A DNA stretch of 64,000 bases from Jaltomata sinuosa (taxonomy: Eukaryota; Streptophyta; Magnoliopsida; Solanales; Solanaceae): NCBI GenBank assembly GCA_003996215.1, contig QJPP01007219.1, forward strand, positions 186,001 through 250,000, in the 5' to 3' direction. Within the stretch, counting starts at the first letter, position 1. Each line of letters starts with the position of its first letter. The position numbers and the translations under genes are program-made. Below, one piece after another: positions 11,278 to 24,892 of the stretch. Below the pieces are notes generated by a model, which worked only from the letters and a program-made list of their open reading frames with translations, searched no databases and was not told the origin of the DNA.

Positions 11278-12338
11278 AAAAAGTAATAAGAGAAGAAGAA
11301 GGAGAAACAGAAGAGAAGAAGAGTCACATAATAGAGAAATAGAGGAAGAGAAACAAGAAATCATTAGAGACTATTTTTCCTTTCCTCAACCTTGTGCAAG
11401 TAAGTTATATAACTCATCTATTTTTCTAATTGATCTTAATTCTGAGAAGGAATAAATACTATCCAGAATTCATCCTTGGTAGTATGTATAACTAATGGTT
11501 GGTCTAAAGGGAGAAGTATAACTTACTCGAAATTTTGCAACATCTAAAGGATAAATAGGAAGAAAAAGAGGAGAACATTATAACTGGTATACTTATCCAA
11601 AACAAGGAATAACAGTAACTAGAGGATAAAATTGGTATTCTAATGAACTCACCTTTGACTCAAATATTACATTATATTTTCTTTAGATAATTGATATTCG
11701 GGAACGAGATTGTTGAAAGTAACTTGAAGCTTTTTGGCAGGAGTACTGTGAGTGATAATTCTTCCACGTTGATTTCAACTATAGCATGTTTAAATTCATT
11801 TTCTTGTATTAAAATGGTTTATCCAGAAATTAGTTTCTTGCATGCGAAGAAGCAATAGGTATGACCAATATTTGAAAATACACTGAATCATTTTTACTAT
11901 GGATTACATGTGGATTACTCTCAAATTTATGTTGTTTTTCGATATATACTGTTGGATTCAAATTTGACAAAAGAAGGATAAATTGAAATATATATATGAA
12001 ATATATGTTTTATTATAAAGGAACTATTTCAGGAAGTAACTTTGTCAATTTTGTCATTATCTAATATCGGGATCGTTAGACATGGTGCACCTTATAGGAA
12101 AAACAAATCTTGTACAAAGACCCACTAGAAGGGAACCTAGCTGACGGGGTAGTCAGACGACTATGGTAAATCCATAGTGTTAGAAAGTATACTCGATATT
12201 GGCATAGGACCCTACAAATAAATAATGATGTGATTGTTTTAGGTAACCAAGCTTGGATACAATTTCATACATGAATTTTCAAACTTAATTGAATCAAGCT
12301 ACTTTTGATGATTTATGAAGTGCATGATTTTCTTATAT

Positions 12339-13910
12339 ACTAGTTTAGTGTACGTGTGTTGCACGTGTGTGTCACGTCAATATTACTAAATTAAATATTA
12401 TAAAGGTTTTAAAAAATAAATTGGAATATTGTAGTAAGCCTACATAATTCTAAAGAGATGGAACAATAATGAATGATACTAAACATATATTTAATTAAAT
12501 TTAAAAAGTATAATTTTTGAAATATACTATAATAAATGTATCGCGTGTATATCGCGTTATTTAATAATAAAAGTATATAAAAAAATAAATTATTGAGTGT
12601 ACGTTATAATACAAAACCTTAAAAAAATTGTGTGTATTCTTCTCAATAGGATTATTTATGTCCTAATATAAAATTTTAGCTTTCAAAATAAGGTACGTCC
12701 TAAGCAAATTTAAATAATCAATAAATAAGGTAACTTTTAATTATTTTAAAAGTCATAAATTAGAATTTCCTTAAAATATTAGAAAAAAACAAATAAGTAA
12801 ATATTTAATATTTATAACTTTAGTTAATTTCAAAAAAACCTAGAAAACATATTTCATAAATTTGACTCAAGCTATCAACTTGCAGTGCTAAGAACACAAA
12901 TTTCAAACTGAAAAAAAAGGATTACTATTACTTTTTATAGTAAAAACACTAATTTCAATAAATAAAATATTTCAACACGAACTATCTGATCCTTTTTGTG
13001 GTGGTAACAACATGTTGGTGAGTTGTTTAGTAAGCAATACTAATTCATGATGTTTTACTGAATGTTTGATCTCATTGGTTTGAAGTTTTGGTGCTATTAT
13101 TTTTGTAAATTGAAACAGGTTATATGTGAGACCTACACACACGCTGGAGAGAAAATTTTTAAAAACAAATGCCACAAAGCTACTCAGATTTTAGTAGCCT
13201 AAGTTATATCTCAAGATCCATAGCAACTTTAAATTAACCTGCCTAAATATTATTGTAACCAGAAAGAGAATCACCATTCTCGTAAAAATATTGTAAAAAT
13301 AGTTGAAAAGGGAAAGAGATAAACCTTTATTTTGCTCAGCTACTTCATTCGGCGGCAACATGTTTGTTTCGTCCAATTTCTCGATCAAAATTTTTTAACT
13401 GGAAGAAAAACACAAGAAATTATTAAAAGAGGAGAATTCATTGTCAATTGTTGATTACATATGATTCATATATAATCTATAAATTTATTAACTAAAAGGA
13501 ATAAAGAATAATTATTATAATGAATGCAAAAAGACGACTTGAATTAAAACTGAGAATTTTTTTTGAAGAAGAGGCATATTTTCTTGTAAAGGTTAATCAA
13601 AGGGTTAGTTAAATAGGAGTAGTAAATTAGAAAAACCTAAGAATCCTAAAACTAATGAAACAAAAGTCACACACGTTGACTTTCTCAACCAAAAATAAAC
13701 ACTCCATTTCGTACCAAATTCTTATACGTAATAAATTTAAATATGGAAGATTTAATAAATAAAGTTTTAATTGATTTCAAACAATTAATATTAGATAAAA
13801 TAGGAAAAGACGATTTTGTTTATTGTGCAGCCTTTGAATGAAGGGCAAAAAGTTCAAATCACATTATAAAGTCCTTCACACTTTTAATATAGTATAGATA
13901 TAGATATAGA
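12339..13910 (-). mobile_element. Candidate non-autonomous Helitron
   Basis: On the minus strand it begins TCTATATCTATATCTATACT (13910 leftwards), followed by ATATTAAAAGTGTGAAGG, a typical plant Helitron head. It ends in CTAGT (12343-12339). About 10 nt before that end is a hairpin, ACGTG-CAACA-CACGT. The base before the head is A as expected. The base after the tail is A rather than the expected T, so the 3' boundary is less certain. The inside is AT-rich, and no Rep/helicase reading frame is seen. Confidence 0.5.
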
Positions 13911-14439
13911 TGCTTGTCCCACATAAAACGCTAAGGTTGATATTATTACTCACTCAGTCTATGAGATTGACCTACTCCCTCTTCTTTTTCCTTTACAGAT
14001 CATCTAACTGAGGGTGACCCTTCGACTTGACAAAGTAACATGTAGAGCAGATGTTGGATCCAATAAGCCTCGCATTTGCTTTGTGTGGGTCATTATTTTT
14101 TTTAGACTAATGTAGTATACTACTTTAGTTAAATCCTAGGGTCTTTCTCCTTGAGTCAGTCTTGTACTTTTAGTTTTGGCTTGTATTAGTAAAGGTGTTA
14201 CTTGAAACTTCTAAAATTTTATGGAAGTCATTGACTTGATTTTGACGGTTTCTTAGACTTAATATGATGATATTGTAGCATGCTGGATTCTTGTTTATTG
14301 AGTGATGACAAGTTTAAATTTTTGGATTGCTCCTGATATAGAGGAAACTCTACTAAATTTTTAGTGTGAACATGGTTCAGGCTTGCTCGGTAGGCTTAGG
14401 CTTATTGAGCGTCGGACATGGCCTAGGTGGGTCATGACA

Positions 14440-17312
14440 CACAAGCCCTCAACATGTCCTCTAAAGTATGAATGGTACGCGCTGCCTGACCATTTGTATG
14501 CAAGTGAATATTGTACTAAGATTTACTGGAGTACCAAGACCTTCCTGGAAAGACTTCCAGAACTGGGATGTAAACTGAGTGCCCCTATCTGAGATGATAA
14601 ACAAAGGGACCCCATGCAACCTGACAACCCACAAATATAAAGTCTGACATAATCCTCTGTTGAATCAGTAGTGTTAACGTACAAGAAATATGATTATTTT
14701 GTTATCCCGTCTACTACCATTCAAATAGAATCATGTTATATGTGCGTATGCGGTAACCCTGTAATAAAGTTCATATTGATCACTTCCCACTTCCAAGTAG
14801 GAATGTCAATATCCTGGGTCATACCTCCCAATCTCTGATGTTCTACTTTTACCTGCTGGCAGTTTAGACACTTAGCCACAAAATCTGCAATGTCCCTCTT
14901 CATGCCATTACATCAATAGACTTCCCGTAGGTCACGGTACATCTTGGTGGCACCTAGATGGATAGAATATATGGAGCTGTGAGCCTCTACAAAATTCATT
15001 ATCTCAACCTATCTACATCAGGAACACATAGTTGACCCTCATATCGAAGCACACTATTTCCCCCTTGGGAGAAAACCTCTACTCTCTGCTGGTGGACAAC
15101 ACCCTTTAACTGTCGTAAGATAGGATTGTTGTCCTGCTTTTCCTTAACCTTCACCCATGAAGACTAAGACATTTTGAACTGTAGTAATACCCTTTGACGA
15201 ATCTGTAAGGAGAACCCTTAGATGAGCAAGCTTATGAACATCCTAAGCCACTTCCTTCTTTTCGTCCTAAATACGTGACACACTACCCATAGACAACCTG
15301 CTAAGTGCAATAGCTACTACATTGGTCTTACCCAGGTGGTAAATCACACTCATGTCATAATCCTTAAGAAGCTCAAGCCACCTTCTTTATTGAAGATTCA
15401 ACTCCTTTTGAATGAACATGTACTGAAGGCTCTTATGATTGGTAAACACATCTACATGGACACAATACAAGTAGTGCCTTCAAAATTTCAAGGCAAAAAC
15501 TATTGCTGCTAACTTAAGATCATGAGTTGGGTAGTTATTCTCATGAATCTTAAGTTGTCTAAAAGCGTAAACGATAGCCTTGCCATGCTGCATTAAAACA
15601 CAACACAAGCCTACTCTAGATGCATCACAATAAACTACAAAGTTATCTGAACCTTCAGACAAAGTCAAAACTAGAGTTGTAGTCAACCTAATCTTCAATT
15701 TCTGAAAATTCTTCTCACTTATTGAACCACTCCATCTTAACCTTTTTCTGAGTCAACATGGTCAATGGGGAAGCTATGGGTGAAAACCACTCAATAGATC
15801 TCCTGTAGTACCTATCCAAGCCCTAAAAACTCCTAATATCTGTCGGAGAAGTGGGTCTATGTCAGTTCTTTACTGCTTCTCTTTTCTGCGCATCAACTCA
15901 AATGCCCTCACTAGACACAACATGATCCAAAAAAATGTAACTGACTTTAACCAAAACTTTACACTTACTGAATTTATCAAATAACTAGCGATCCTTAAGT
16001 CTGCAAAACAACCCTCAAATAGTCTGTATGCTCCTCCTCACTCCCAGAATAGATAAGGATGTCATATATAAAGACAATTACGAACATATCCAAGTACTAT
16101 TTAAATACCCTATTCATCAAGTCCATAAAAGCTGCAGGAGCATTCGTTAGTCCAAAATACATAACCCCAAATTTATAGTGACTATACCGAGTTCTGAAGG
16201 TTGTCTTTGAAATGTCACATTCTCTAACTCTAAGCTGATGATAACTGAATTTGAGGTCAATTTTGGAAAAGTAAATGGTACCCTGAAGTAGGTCGAACAA
16301 GTCATCGATTCTAGGAATGAGATATTTGTTCTTGATGGTGGCTTTGTTCAATTGATGGTAGTCGATGCACATTCTAAGAGAACCGTCTTTCTTATGTACG
16401 AAGAGAACCCGTACGAAGAGAACCCGAGCACCCCACAAAGAGATATTGGGTCTGATGAAACTTTTATCTAAGAGGTCTTTGTACTCCAAATACAAAGTAA
16501 GGAAAGGTGTATATAACTTCTCCCCCCGGTACTACCCCCAACATAAAGTAGCTAGGTGGGGAAGTAAAATCAATCTTTGTAGAGTGAAGTCGTAACAAGG
16601 TAGCCGTACTGGAAGGTTACTGGTCCTTCAATTCTTTAAGCTCTGCTGGAGCTGTTTTGTAGCGAGGAATGGATATGGGCTACATATCTAGAAGAAGGTC
16701 TATTCCAAAGTCAATCTCCCGCTCAGAAGGGACTTTGGGCAGATCCTCAGGAAACACTTTTGGAAACTCACTGACTACTGGAACTGACTGGAGAGATGGA
16801 GTCTCGAACTTAGTGTCCTGAACCCGAACTATATGATAAATGTATCGCTTAGAGATCATCTTCTAAAACTTAAGGTAAGATATGAAATGACCTACAGGCA
16901 TCGAAGGACTACCCTTCTACTCTAAGGCAGGCTCATTTGGAAACTGGAATCTTACGACTCTAGTTCTGCAGTCGACTGAGGCATAACAAACATGTAGCCA
17001 ATCTATGCCAAGAATGATATCAAAACCAGTCATATCTAATTCTAATAAGTCAGCTAAGTTGACTCTATTAAGGACTGAGATCGAGCATTTTTTATATATC
17101 CTCTTTGTCATGACTGACTCACCGAATGGGGTGGAAACTGAAAAGAGTTTTGAAAGTTGTTTGGGACTAACTCTGAATTTACATACAATATAAAGGGTCA
17201 TGAAAGACAAAAAATCCACAGGGTCTAATAGAGCATATACATCAAGAGAAAATACTTTTAATATACAAGTGACAACATCAGGTGAGTTCTCTAGATCCTG
17301 GTGAGATGACAT
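14440..17312 (-). pseudogene. Element 1 pol: protease, RT, RNase H, integrase N-part
   Basis: The minus-strand order is clear. The aspartic protease (17312-16917) has the active site changed to LLDPVDFLSF where the family has LLDPGA. RT spans about 16750-15700, RNase H about 15698-15400 (VVYCDASRVGL), and integrase about 14950-14440. The RT is split at KELKDQ/KDLLDKSF by the filler at 16498-16619. It also has a 15-bp in-frame tandem duplication (16396-16425, giving VLFVRVLFVH), and its YxDD box reads FIYD. Several frameshifts lie at 15700-16090 and 14600-15400. It is non-functional. Confidence 0.9.
16498..16619. other. Filler DNA with plastid 16S rRNA 3' tail
   Basis: A block of about 120 bp interrupts the RT between two codons that are adjacent in the family. 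Its right part, 16582-16617 on the plus strand, is identical as far as I can recall to the 36 nt near the 3' end of plastid 16S rRNA (contains GTCGTAACAAGGTAGCCGTA then CTGGAAGGT). The CTGGAAGG ending separates it from mitochondrial and cytosolic small-subunit rRNA. I cannot identify the left part (16498-16581). The length is far below that of an rRNA gene. Confidence 0.75.
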
Positions 17313-18060
17313 GGCATAAAGGCAATTTTGGCGCTAACCGCTGCCTGTGCCAAGAGTAGTGCCTACTGAGCTGTCAAAGTAGTATACTGAGCCCTATTAC
17401 CTCCATCTCTATGCCCAGTAGAGGAGTAATTCCTAATCTATGGCCAATCTGGCCACACCCAAAGCAACCCTCCTTAACAGCAAGGCACTCATCGGGTGGT
17501 TCCTACCACACTTAGGACATATTGGGAAAGTACGACTAATTATAATACCACCCTGAGACATAGAGCCTAATGCCTTATTCTTTTAATCATGTCGAGGTTT
17601 GAAGTATGGAGCACTAGCTAAAGAAGGTGCTGGAATTGAAGATTTCTACTAAAACCTTGAGCGATTACCATAGCTCGTCCTCTGCTGAGAGTAGTCAAAA
17701 TTACACATCCTTGCCCTCTTGTACTCTATCTCTCTCTCTCTTTTCTTTAGCTTCTTTTCTTTTCTAGTACACAATCTACCTCAGGTTGATGAACTCCTCA
17801 ACCTTAGCTTCCCTCAACTCACGGAGAAAGAACAGGTCCAGAAAAGCTATTACAAACTCATTCCAATCCATTGGGGCTGCATTCTCATGACGACTATCTT
17901 TCCACTGCTTGAACCATAGTCGGGTCACCCCTTTCAACTGATAGGAGGACAAGTCTGCACTCTCAACCGGTGTAATGCCCATGATCAAAGTGATTTTTTG
18001 TACCTCATTTATAAAGTCCTGTGGATTCTCATCCACTCTCGATTCATGGAACTCTAGAGG
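17313..18060 (-). pseudogene. Element 1 gag, middle and C-terminal part
   Basis: From 18060 leftwards it encodes EFHESRVDENPQDFINEVQK and SSYQLKGVTRLWFKQWKD, typical of the gypsy gag (retrotrans_gag) domain. It ends at VEEFINLR (17776). The next recognisable sequence is the basic and zinc-knuckle region, where CPKCGRNH is visible at about 17500-17530. About 80 residues of the usual gag between these blocks are missing, and stops are present. The N-terminal codons lie at 27075-27296, beyond element 2. Confidence 0.85.
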
Positions 18061-20053
18061 TGTCATGCCATGAGGCTACCCCCTAGACGTAACACGGGAC
18101 CCAGGACCACAAGTGTCCCAAGTTAACCCTTGGTCATATCATACTCAGTTATTCAATACAAGAAACATAGTGGAAGCATACATAATAGAGATAGAAATCC
18201 ATAAACTAAAATGGGATAAAGTCTACGGAACACCAATCCAAAATACAAACTAGCTATGTCTGAAGCCTCTAGGTCTAACATAAGAGTTGATAGGACAAGA
18301 CTCCAACTAACTCAGAAATCCGAAGAAAACAACATAAAAAGATAAGTCTAACACTAGCCCTCAGATAATGAAGACTCACCAATGGAAGCTAGATCTCTGA
18401 CGATGTCTAGCCATGAGCCTAAGGAGTGGAGCCTGAATTTGCATCATCAAAGGATGCAGCGTAAGATATGCGTCAGTACTATAGGATGTACTGAATATGA
18501 GATATGTGCATAATGGAAATCAAAACATGCTAAAAATATAATTAAGGCTGAGATCATGCATAAAAAGAGAAGCCATAAGAAAATCATAATTTTAAGCATA
18601 AGGTAAAAGATATCAAAGCATAAGACTTAAAAACATTCATACGGGAGTTTCTTATAACCGACAATAAACCATGCGAGTTACATGGAATCCAACTACATAA
18701 CTCTAGTTGGCAAAGCTACCCCGAACCTTGCTAAGGAATGGGGTACTATACATATCATAGCGTGGAACCACTTTCATAAGGGACACTCTCAACTAACAAG
18801 GACCCATATTCATGAGGAGACACTCTCAACTAACGAGGACCCTCTTCACCTACGCTGAAAATATAGTTTTGGACTTAGGTAATCGAATCTTCATCGCTCG
18901 GTGCTAAATACTACTCCCAAAAATATACATACATATAGCTCATATATACTTGTGACATATCTAATATCAAATCTGTTTGAAAAGCATAAATACATATCTA
19001 ATGTCATGCAAGTTCAAATCATAAGTCTTAAAGCTTTGCGTAGCCATAATTCACTTTTCATTCTAAATTCATAATTTGAAGAATTTGGCATGCAATTTCA
19101 TAAATACTTGAGATCATAATATCAATGCATGCAATTTTCCTTAAATCAAGCCATGCATGCAAAATTTAACTAGAGTTAGCATTCAAATCATAAGGCAAAT
19201 AATCAATTGCAAATCCCATGTACATCATGAAATTGAACTTAGAATTTATTGAAGAATCATGAGAAAATACTTAATAGGAAAGCCCATAAAAATTGGGTAA
19301 GAACCCTAACTTGAAAATTCATAAATTCAATTTAGAAGAATTGGGTTTTTGGGCCATAAGGGTGAAAGAATCCCCTTATTGAATACCTAAATACCTTAAT
19401 TGAAGCTAACCCAACTGAAATTGAAAAGAAGAGGAGGCTTGAACTTGGAGCTTGAGACTTGGAGCTTGAAGGAGTTCATTTTCCCAATTTGGTAGATGAA
19501 TGAGAGATAATGAGAGACTTAGGCTAATAAGAGTAGAAACCCTACTAAAAGTGTTCAAAACGACCTCACTTAAGAGTGAAAAGGGTGGGTAATTATAAAA
19601 ATACCCCTAGGATTAAATTAGGAAAAAGTTGTTTTAAAACTCGGCTTCAGTTCCACGGGTCCTTTCCACGGACCGTAGAAGTAACCATGGCTCGTGGATT
19701 AGAGTCTTGGTTCCTAAGCCAAAATTCTAGGTTGTGGATAACTTTCCACGGACTAACAGGATGACCCGTAGAAACTTCTACGAGTCATGGAACTAATTCG
19801 TGGTTTAGGGAAATTGACCACTCTCTGTCTGATTTCCACGGGTTGATTCAACGACCCGTGGAAATTTCCAGGAACTGTAAAACTCAATCGTGGTTCTCAG
19901 ACCATAGGGTGTTCTACAGTACTAGAATCACGAGTCCTTTCCACAACTCGTGGAACCATCCACGGCTCGTGGACTTGACCCGTGATCCTTGGAAGTTCAA
20001 AAATTCTACAAGTTTCTAAGTTTAAAAGTTGAATCAAATTTTGGGGTGGTACA
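18061..20053 (-). repeat. 3' LTR of element 2
   Basis: The plus-strand ends are TGTCATGCCATGAGGC and GGGGTGGTACA (TG...CA on the minus strand). It pairs with 25101-27069. Positions 19660-19985 hold many CCACGG/CCGTGG half-sites in both orientations. Confidence 0.93.
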
Positions 20054-20072
20054 ATATCTCCCCTTTGGGATC
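20054..20072 (-). promoter_or_regulatory. Polypurine tract of element 2
   Basis: On the minus strand, AAAGGGGAGA lies just before the 3' LTR start TGTACCACCCC. This is the expected plus-strand primer for reverse transcription. Confidence 0.75.
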
Positions 20073-20278
20073 ATTCATCCTCAAATGAAGATTAAACAAG
20101 GAAAACTAGAGAGAAAATAGCCCAACCAAGCAATAAAACATAAATCTCAAGGATAAACATGAAAACTAAGCTTTTCAACTTAAAGCATGATTAAACTAAC
20201 TTCGGAAAACATGAATGCATACTAGGATCATGAGAGAAACTGATGGAATAGAGTCAGAAGAATATACTAAGGAGAAAA

Positions 20279-23200
20279 CTAATACCTCACGCTGAAACTA
20301 GGTTGGAAAGAAAAAGATGAGGGTACTTGGCCTTCATGGCTGCTTCTGCTTCCCAGGTAGCTCCCTCAACTAGCTGATTTTTCCAAAGGACTTACACCGA
20401 AGCTACTTCTTTGTTTCTCAACCTCCGAATCTGACGATCAAGAATCTCCACGGGAACTTCCTCATAAGTAAGGTTATCTTTCACACTCACATCTTTCAAA
20501 GAAACAATCAAGGTCGGATCGCCAACACACTTTAATATAGAAACATGGAAAACTGGATGAACCGTTTCTAAATCCGATGGCAAATCCAACTCATAAGCGA
20601 TACTACTAACTCTCCTCAAAATTCGATAAGGACCTACAAAACAGGGACTAAGCTTCCCTTTCTTGCCAAATCTCGTCACACCCTTCATGGGTGACACCTT
20701 CAAAAAAATCCAATCATCAACTTCAAATTCCAACTCCCTTCTCCTCACATCTGCATATGATTTCTGTCGACTCTGAGCGGTCTTCAACCTTTCTCTAATA
20801 AGTTAAACCTTCTTCATAGTCTCATGAATCGAATCTGGACCAATCAAAGCTACCTCACCTACCTCAAACCAACCAATCGGAGACCTACACCTCCGCCTAT
20901 AAAGTGCCTCATAAGGGGCCATCTGGATGCTAGAAAGAAAGCTGTTATTGTAGACAAACTCAATAAGAGGTAGGTGATCATCCTAACTACCTTTTAAATC
21001 AATCACATAAGCTCTCAACATATCCTCTAAAGTCTGAATAGTATGCTCTGCCTGGCCATCCGTTTGTCGGTGAAAAGTTGTGCTAAGCTTTACCTGAGTA
21101 CCAAGACCTCTGTGAAATAATCTCCAAAACTGGGAGGTAAATTGAGTACCTCTATCTAAAATTATGGATAATGGAACCCCATGCAATCGGAATATCTCAC
21201 GAATGTAGAGTCTGGCATAATCCTCAGCTGAATTAGTAGTCTTGACAACCAAGAAGTGGGTTGACTTGGTTATCCTGTCGACGATCACCCAAATAGAATC
21301 GTGTTGCCTTCGAGTACGAGGCAAACCTCTAATGAAGTCCATATTGATCTCTTCCCACTTCCAAGTAGGAAGGTCAATATCCTGAGTCATGCCACCCGGT
21401 CGCTGATGTTCTACCTTTACTTGTTGACAGTTGGGACACTTAGCCACAAAACCGGCTATGTCCCTCTTCATACCATTCCACAATTAGACTTCTCGTAGAT
21501 CACGGTACATCTTGGTGGCACCAGGGTGAATAAAATATCTAGAACTATGAGCCTTAGTCAAAATCTGTTGTATCCACCCATCTACATCTAACACACACAA
21601 TCGACCCTGATAGCAAAGCACACCATCTCTCCCTTGGGAGAAAACCTCAACCCTTTGTTGATGGACTGCACCTTTTAGCTGAAGAAAAATAGGGTCACTG
21701 TCTTGCTTTGCCTTCACTTCAGCTACCAAAGATGATTCGGAACTATTTTGAACAATAACACCACCTTCTGTCGAGTCCATAAGGCAAACCCCTAACCGAG
21801 CAAGCCTATGAACTTTCTTAACCAATTCCTTCTTTCCGTCTTCAATTGAAGATACACTACCCATGGACGATCTACTAAGGTTATCCTCCACAACATTGTC
21901 CTTACCAGGATGGTAACACACACTCATATCATAATTCTTAAGAAACTCAAGCCATCTCCTTTGATACAGATTCAATTTCCTTTGAGAGAACACATACTGA
22001 AGACTCTTATAATCGGTGAATACATCCACATGCACACCATACAAGTAATGTCACTAAATCTTCAAGGCAAAGACCACGGCTGCTAACTCCAGATAATGAG
22101 TAGGGTAGTTCTTTTCATGAATCTTAAGGTGCCTCGAAGTATAAGCAATCACCTTACCACGCTGTATCAAAAAACAACCCAAGATAATTCTAGAAGCATC
22201 ACAATACACAACAAAGTCATCTGAACCCTCGGATAGGGTTAACACTGGAGCTGTGGTCAACCTAGTCTTCAATTCCTTAAAGTTCTTTTCACAAAGGTCA
22301 GACCACTGAAATTTCACCTTCTTCTGAGTCAATCGAGTCAAAGGGGCAGCAATGGAAGAAAACCCCTCCACAAATCTCTGGTAGTAACCAGCCAAACCCA
22401 AAAAGCTCCTAATATCATATGGGGAAGTGGGTCTAGGCCAGTTCTTTACTGCCTCAATCTTTTGAGAATCAACTCGAATTCCACCTCTAGTTACAATATG
22501 ACCCAAAAAAGCAACAGACTGCATCCAAAACTCACACTTGCTTAACTTAGCAAACAATTGTCGATCCTTGAGAGTTTGTAATACAACTCTCAAATAATCT
22601 GCATGCTCCTCTTCACTCCAAGAGTAGATAAGAATATCATTAATAAAAACAATCACAAACATATCAAGATAACGTTTGAACACACGGTTCATCAAATCCA
22701 TAAAGGCTGCAAGAGAATTTGTTAGACCAAAAAACATAACCACAAATTCATAATGACCATACCATGTTCTGAAGGTTGTCTTTGGAATATCACACTCTCT
22801 AACACGAAGCTGATGATAACCGGATCTAAGGTCGATCTTGGAGAAGAAACTAGCACCTTGAAGCTGATCAAACAAGTCATCAATACTAGGAATGGGATAC
22901 TTATTCTTAATTGTGACCTTGTTCAACTGACGGTAGTCAATACACATCCTAAGGGAACCATCCTTCTTCTGTACGAACAAAACTGGGGCACCCCATGGAG
23001 AAATGCTAGACCTGATGAAACCCTTAACAAGAAGATCCTTCAATTGATCATTTAACTCTTTAAGTTCTGCTGGAGCCATTCTATAGGAAGGAATAGAGAT
23101 ATGATTTATATCTGGAAGAAGATCTATTCCAAAGTCGATCTCTCGCTCAGGAGGGACTCCGGGTAAATCTTCAGAAAACACTTTTGGGAACTCATTCACA

Positions 23201-23735
23201 ACAGGAACAGACTGAAGGGATGGGGTTTCGGAATTCGTGTACATAACCCAAACTATATGATAAACATAACCCTTAGAGATCATTTTTCTAGCCTTGAGAT
23301 AAGATATGAAACGACCTTTCGAGGATGGAGGACTACCCTGCCACTCTAAGACAAGTTTATTTGAAAACTTGAAACTGACAACTCGAGTACGACAATCAAC
23401 CGAGGCATAACAAGCATACAACCAATCCATACCAAGAATAATATCAAAATTAGTCATATCCAACTTTACTAGATCCACTGAAGTGACTCTATGAAGGACT
23501 GAAATAGGGCAATTTTGGTAAATTTTTTGGCTAAGACTGACTCACCTACAACAGTAGAAATACAAAAGGGTTCTAAAAGTAATTCAGGACAAATTTCGAA
23601 TTTGCATGCTACATAAGGGGTCACAAAAGATAAGGAGGCACCGGGGTCCAACAAAGCATACACATATAGAGAGAAGATTTTCAACATAGCAGTAATGACA
23701 TCCGGTGAACTCTCCTGGTCCTGTCGAGAGGACAT
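20279..23735 (-). pseudogene. Element 2 pol: protease, RT, RNase H, integrase, chromodomain-like tail
   Basis: The protease keeps LLDPGASLSFVTP (about 23640-23680), then the frame shifts near 23470-23500. The frame at 23478-22054 holds the protease end and RT, with SKIDLRSGYHQLRV and FFGLTN. Its YxDD box is FIND at 22636-22647, where N replaces the first catalytic aspartate. RNase H follows (VVYCDASR). After a stop, 22044-21484 encodes the RNase H end and the H2C2 zinc finger. 21483-20983 is the integrase core (MDFIRGLP, ILDRGTQFTSQFW, GQAEHTIQTLE), with D, D and E kept. 20787-20279 is the C-terminal domain (GKLSPCFVGPYR, VHPVFHVSIL) and tail. At least five stops or shifts block a full polyprotein. 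Confidence 0.93.
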
Positions 23736-23739
23736 GGCT

Positions 23740-24892
23740 TAAAGACGGTTCTGGCGCTGACTGCCTGAACTAGAAGCAGTGCCCTGTGGGGTTGGTCGAC
23801 CTTCTGATGCTGAAGGGGCAGGTTGAGTCCTACTACCTCCCTGTCCCTTCTTAGCTGAAGGGCAATTCTTAATCTTGTGTCCAACCTGGCCACATCCAAA
23901 ACATCCACCTGAACCAGCTAAACACTCCCCAATATGACTTCTACCATACTTATTGCAAGAAGGGTAAGGAGCCCTCTTTGCAACACTCCCTTGCGAATAG
24001 GAATTAGCTCATCTACCAGTCTGATCATAATGAGGCTTGGGGGCCTGGGTAGGAGCACTAGCTGAAGAATGAATAGGGCCCAATGATTTATTCTAAAATG
24101 AAGAGCGATGTCTGCCCCCGGACTTCTAATGGTTAAAACCTGAGCTCTCTGACCTAACCCTCTTGTTCTCCCTTGCCTTCTCCCTTATTTTGTCTCCCTC
24201 GATCTGTTGGACATGAGTTATAAGTCGGAAAATATTTATGTCACCCAAAAGCATCGCGAACATATACTCCTTCTTCACTGAATCCGAAACTCCATAAACA
24301 TACTTACTCATCTCATTCTACGGGTCAACCACCATGGAAGGAGCATACCTAGAAAGCTGGGTAAACTTCACCCGTACTCCTGAATCGACATAGAGCCTTG
24401 CCTCAAATTCACATATTCTTTTATCTTAGCTTGCCTCAACTCCCTTGGGAAGAACCGGTTGAGAAAAGCATTTTCAAAGCATTCTCAAGTCATAGGGACC
24501 ACGTCACTAGCCCTAACATATTTCCATTGTGTGAACCAAATATGAGCCACGTCCTTGAGTTGATAGGAAACTAGCTCGACATCATCAACACCACCCACTT
24601 GCATCATATCAAAGATCTTATTTACCTCATCTAAGAAATTTTATGGATCCTCACCAACCTTGGAACCCCAGAACTCAGGTGGGTTTATGCGAACAAAATC
24701 TCGAACTCCGTCCGTTACTCCACCTTGAGGGTGGACGGGGATAGGAGCCTGCCGATTGGCCTAGGCAGCCATAGTTTGAGCTAGCATTTGGATGACATTC
24801 TTGAACTCCACATTGGTGACCTCGAGGTCTGAAATCGGAGGATTAACATTTTGGGCATTAGCTCGGCGAGGCATAGCACAACGAGAAGGCAT
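23740..24892 (-). pseudogene. Element 2 gag
   Basis: The start is taken at the ATG complement 24890-24892 (MPSRCAMPRRANAQN), about 210 bp from the LTR as usual. The retrotrans_gag core shows ELVSYQLKDVAHIWFTQWKY (about 24520-24580), then YVNLRQGSMS. The zinc knuckle CFGCGQVGHKIKNC (CCHC) lies at about 23868-23910. Stops occur at several points, so it is not translatable as one protein. In life it would form the capsid and package the element RNA. Confidence 0.88.

Larger units (their letters stand above)
8828..14439 (+). mobile_element. Solo LTR (family C) with two later insertions inside
   Basis: It starts TGTAATGACC and ends GGGTCATGACA. It is flanked by a perfect 5-bp duplication, CACAA, at 8823-8827 and 14440-14444. 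Removing it and one TSD restores the integrase frame of element 1 (EDMLRACV then IDFKGN). No internal retrotransposon genes are present, so it is a solo LTR left by recombination. Subtracting the nested LTR and the Helitron-like element leaves roughly 1.8 kb. The LTR's own sequence at 11283-12338 and 13911-14439 shows no gene. Confidence 0.85.

Noticed and set aside
12972..13388. Two minus-strand ORFs inside the Helitron-like element
   Set aside because: Short, AT-rich, with no Rep/helicase or other domain.
16582..16617. 16S rRNA gene
   Set aside because: Only 36 nt of the 3' end, embedded in a retrotransposon.
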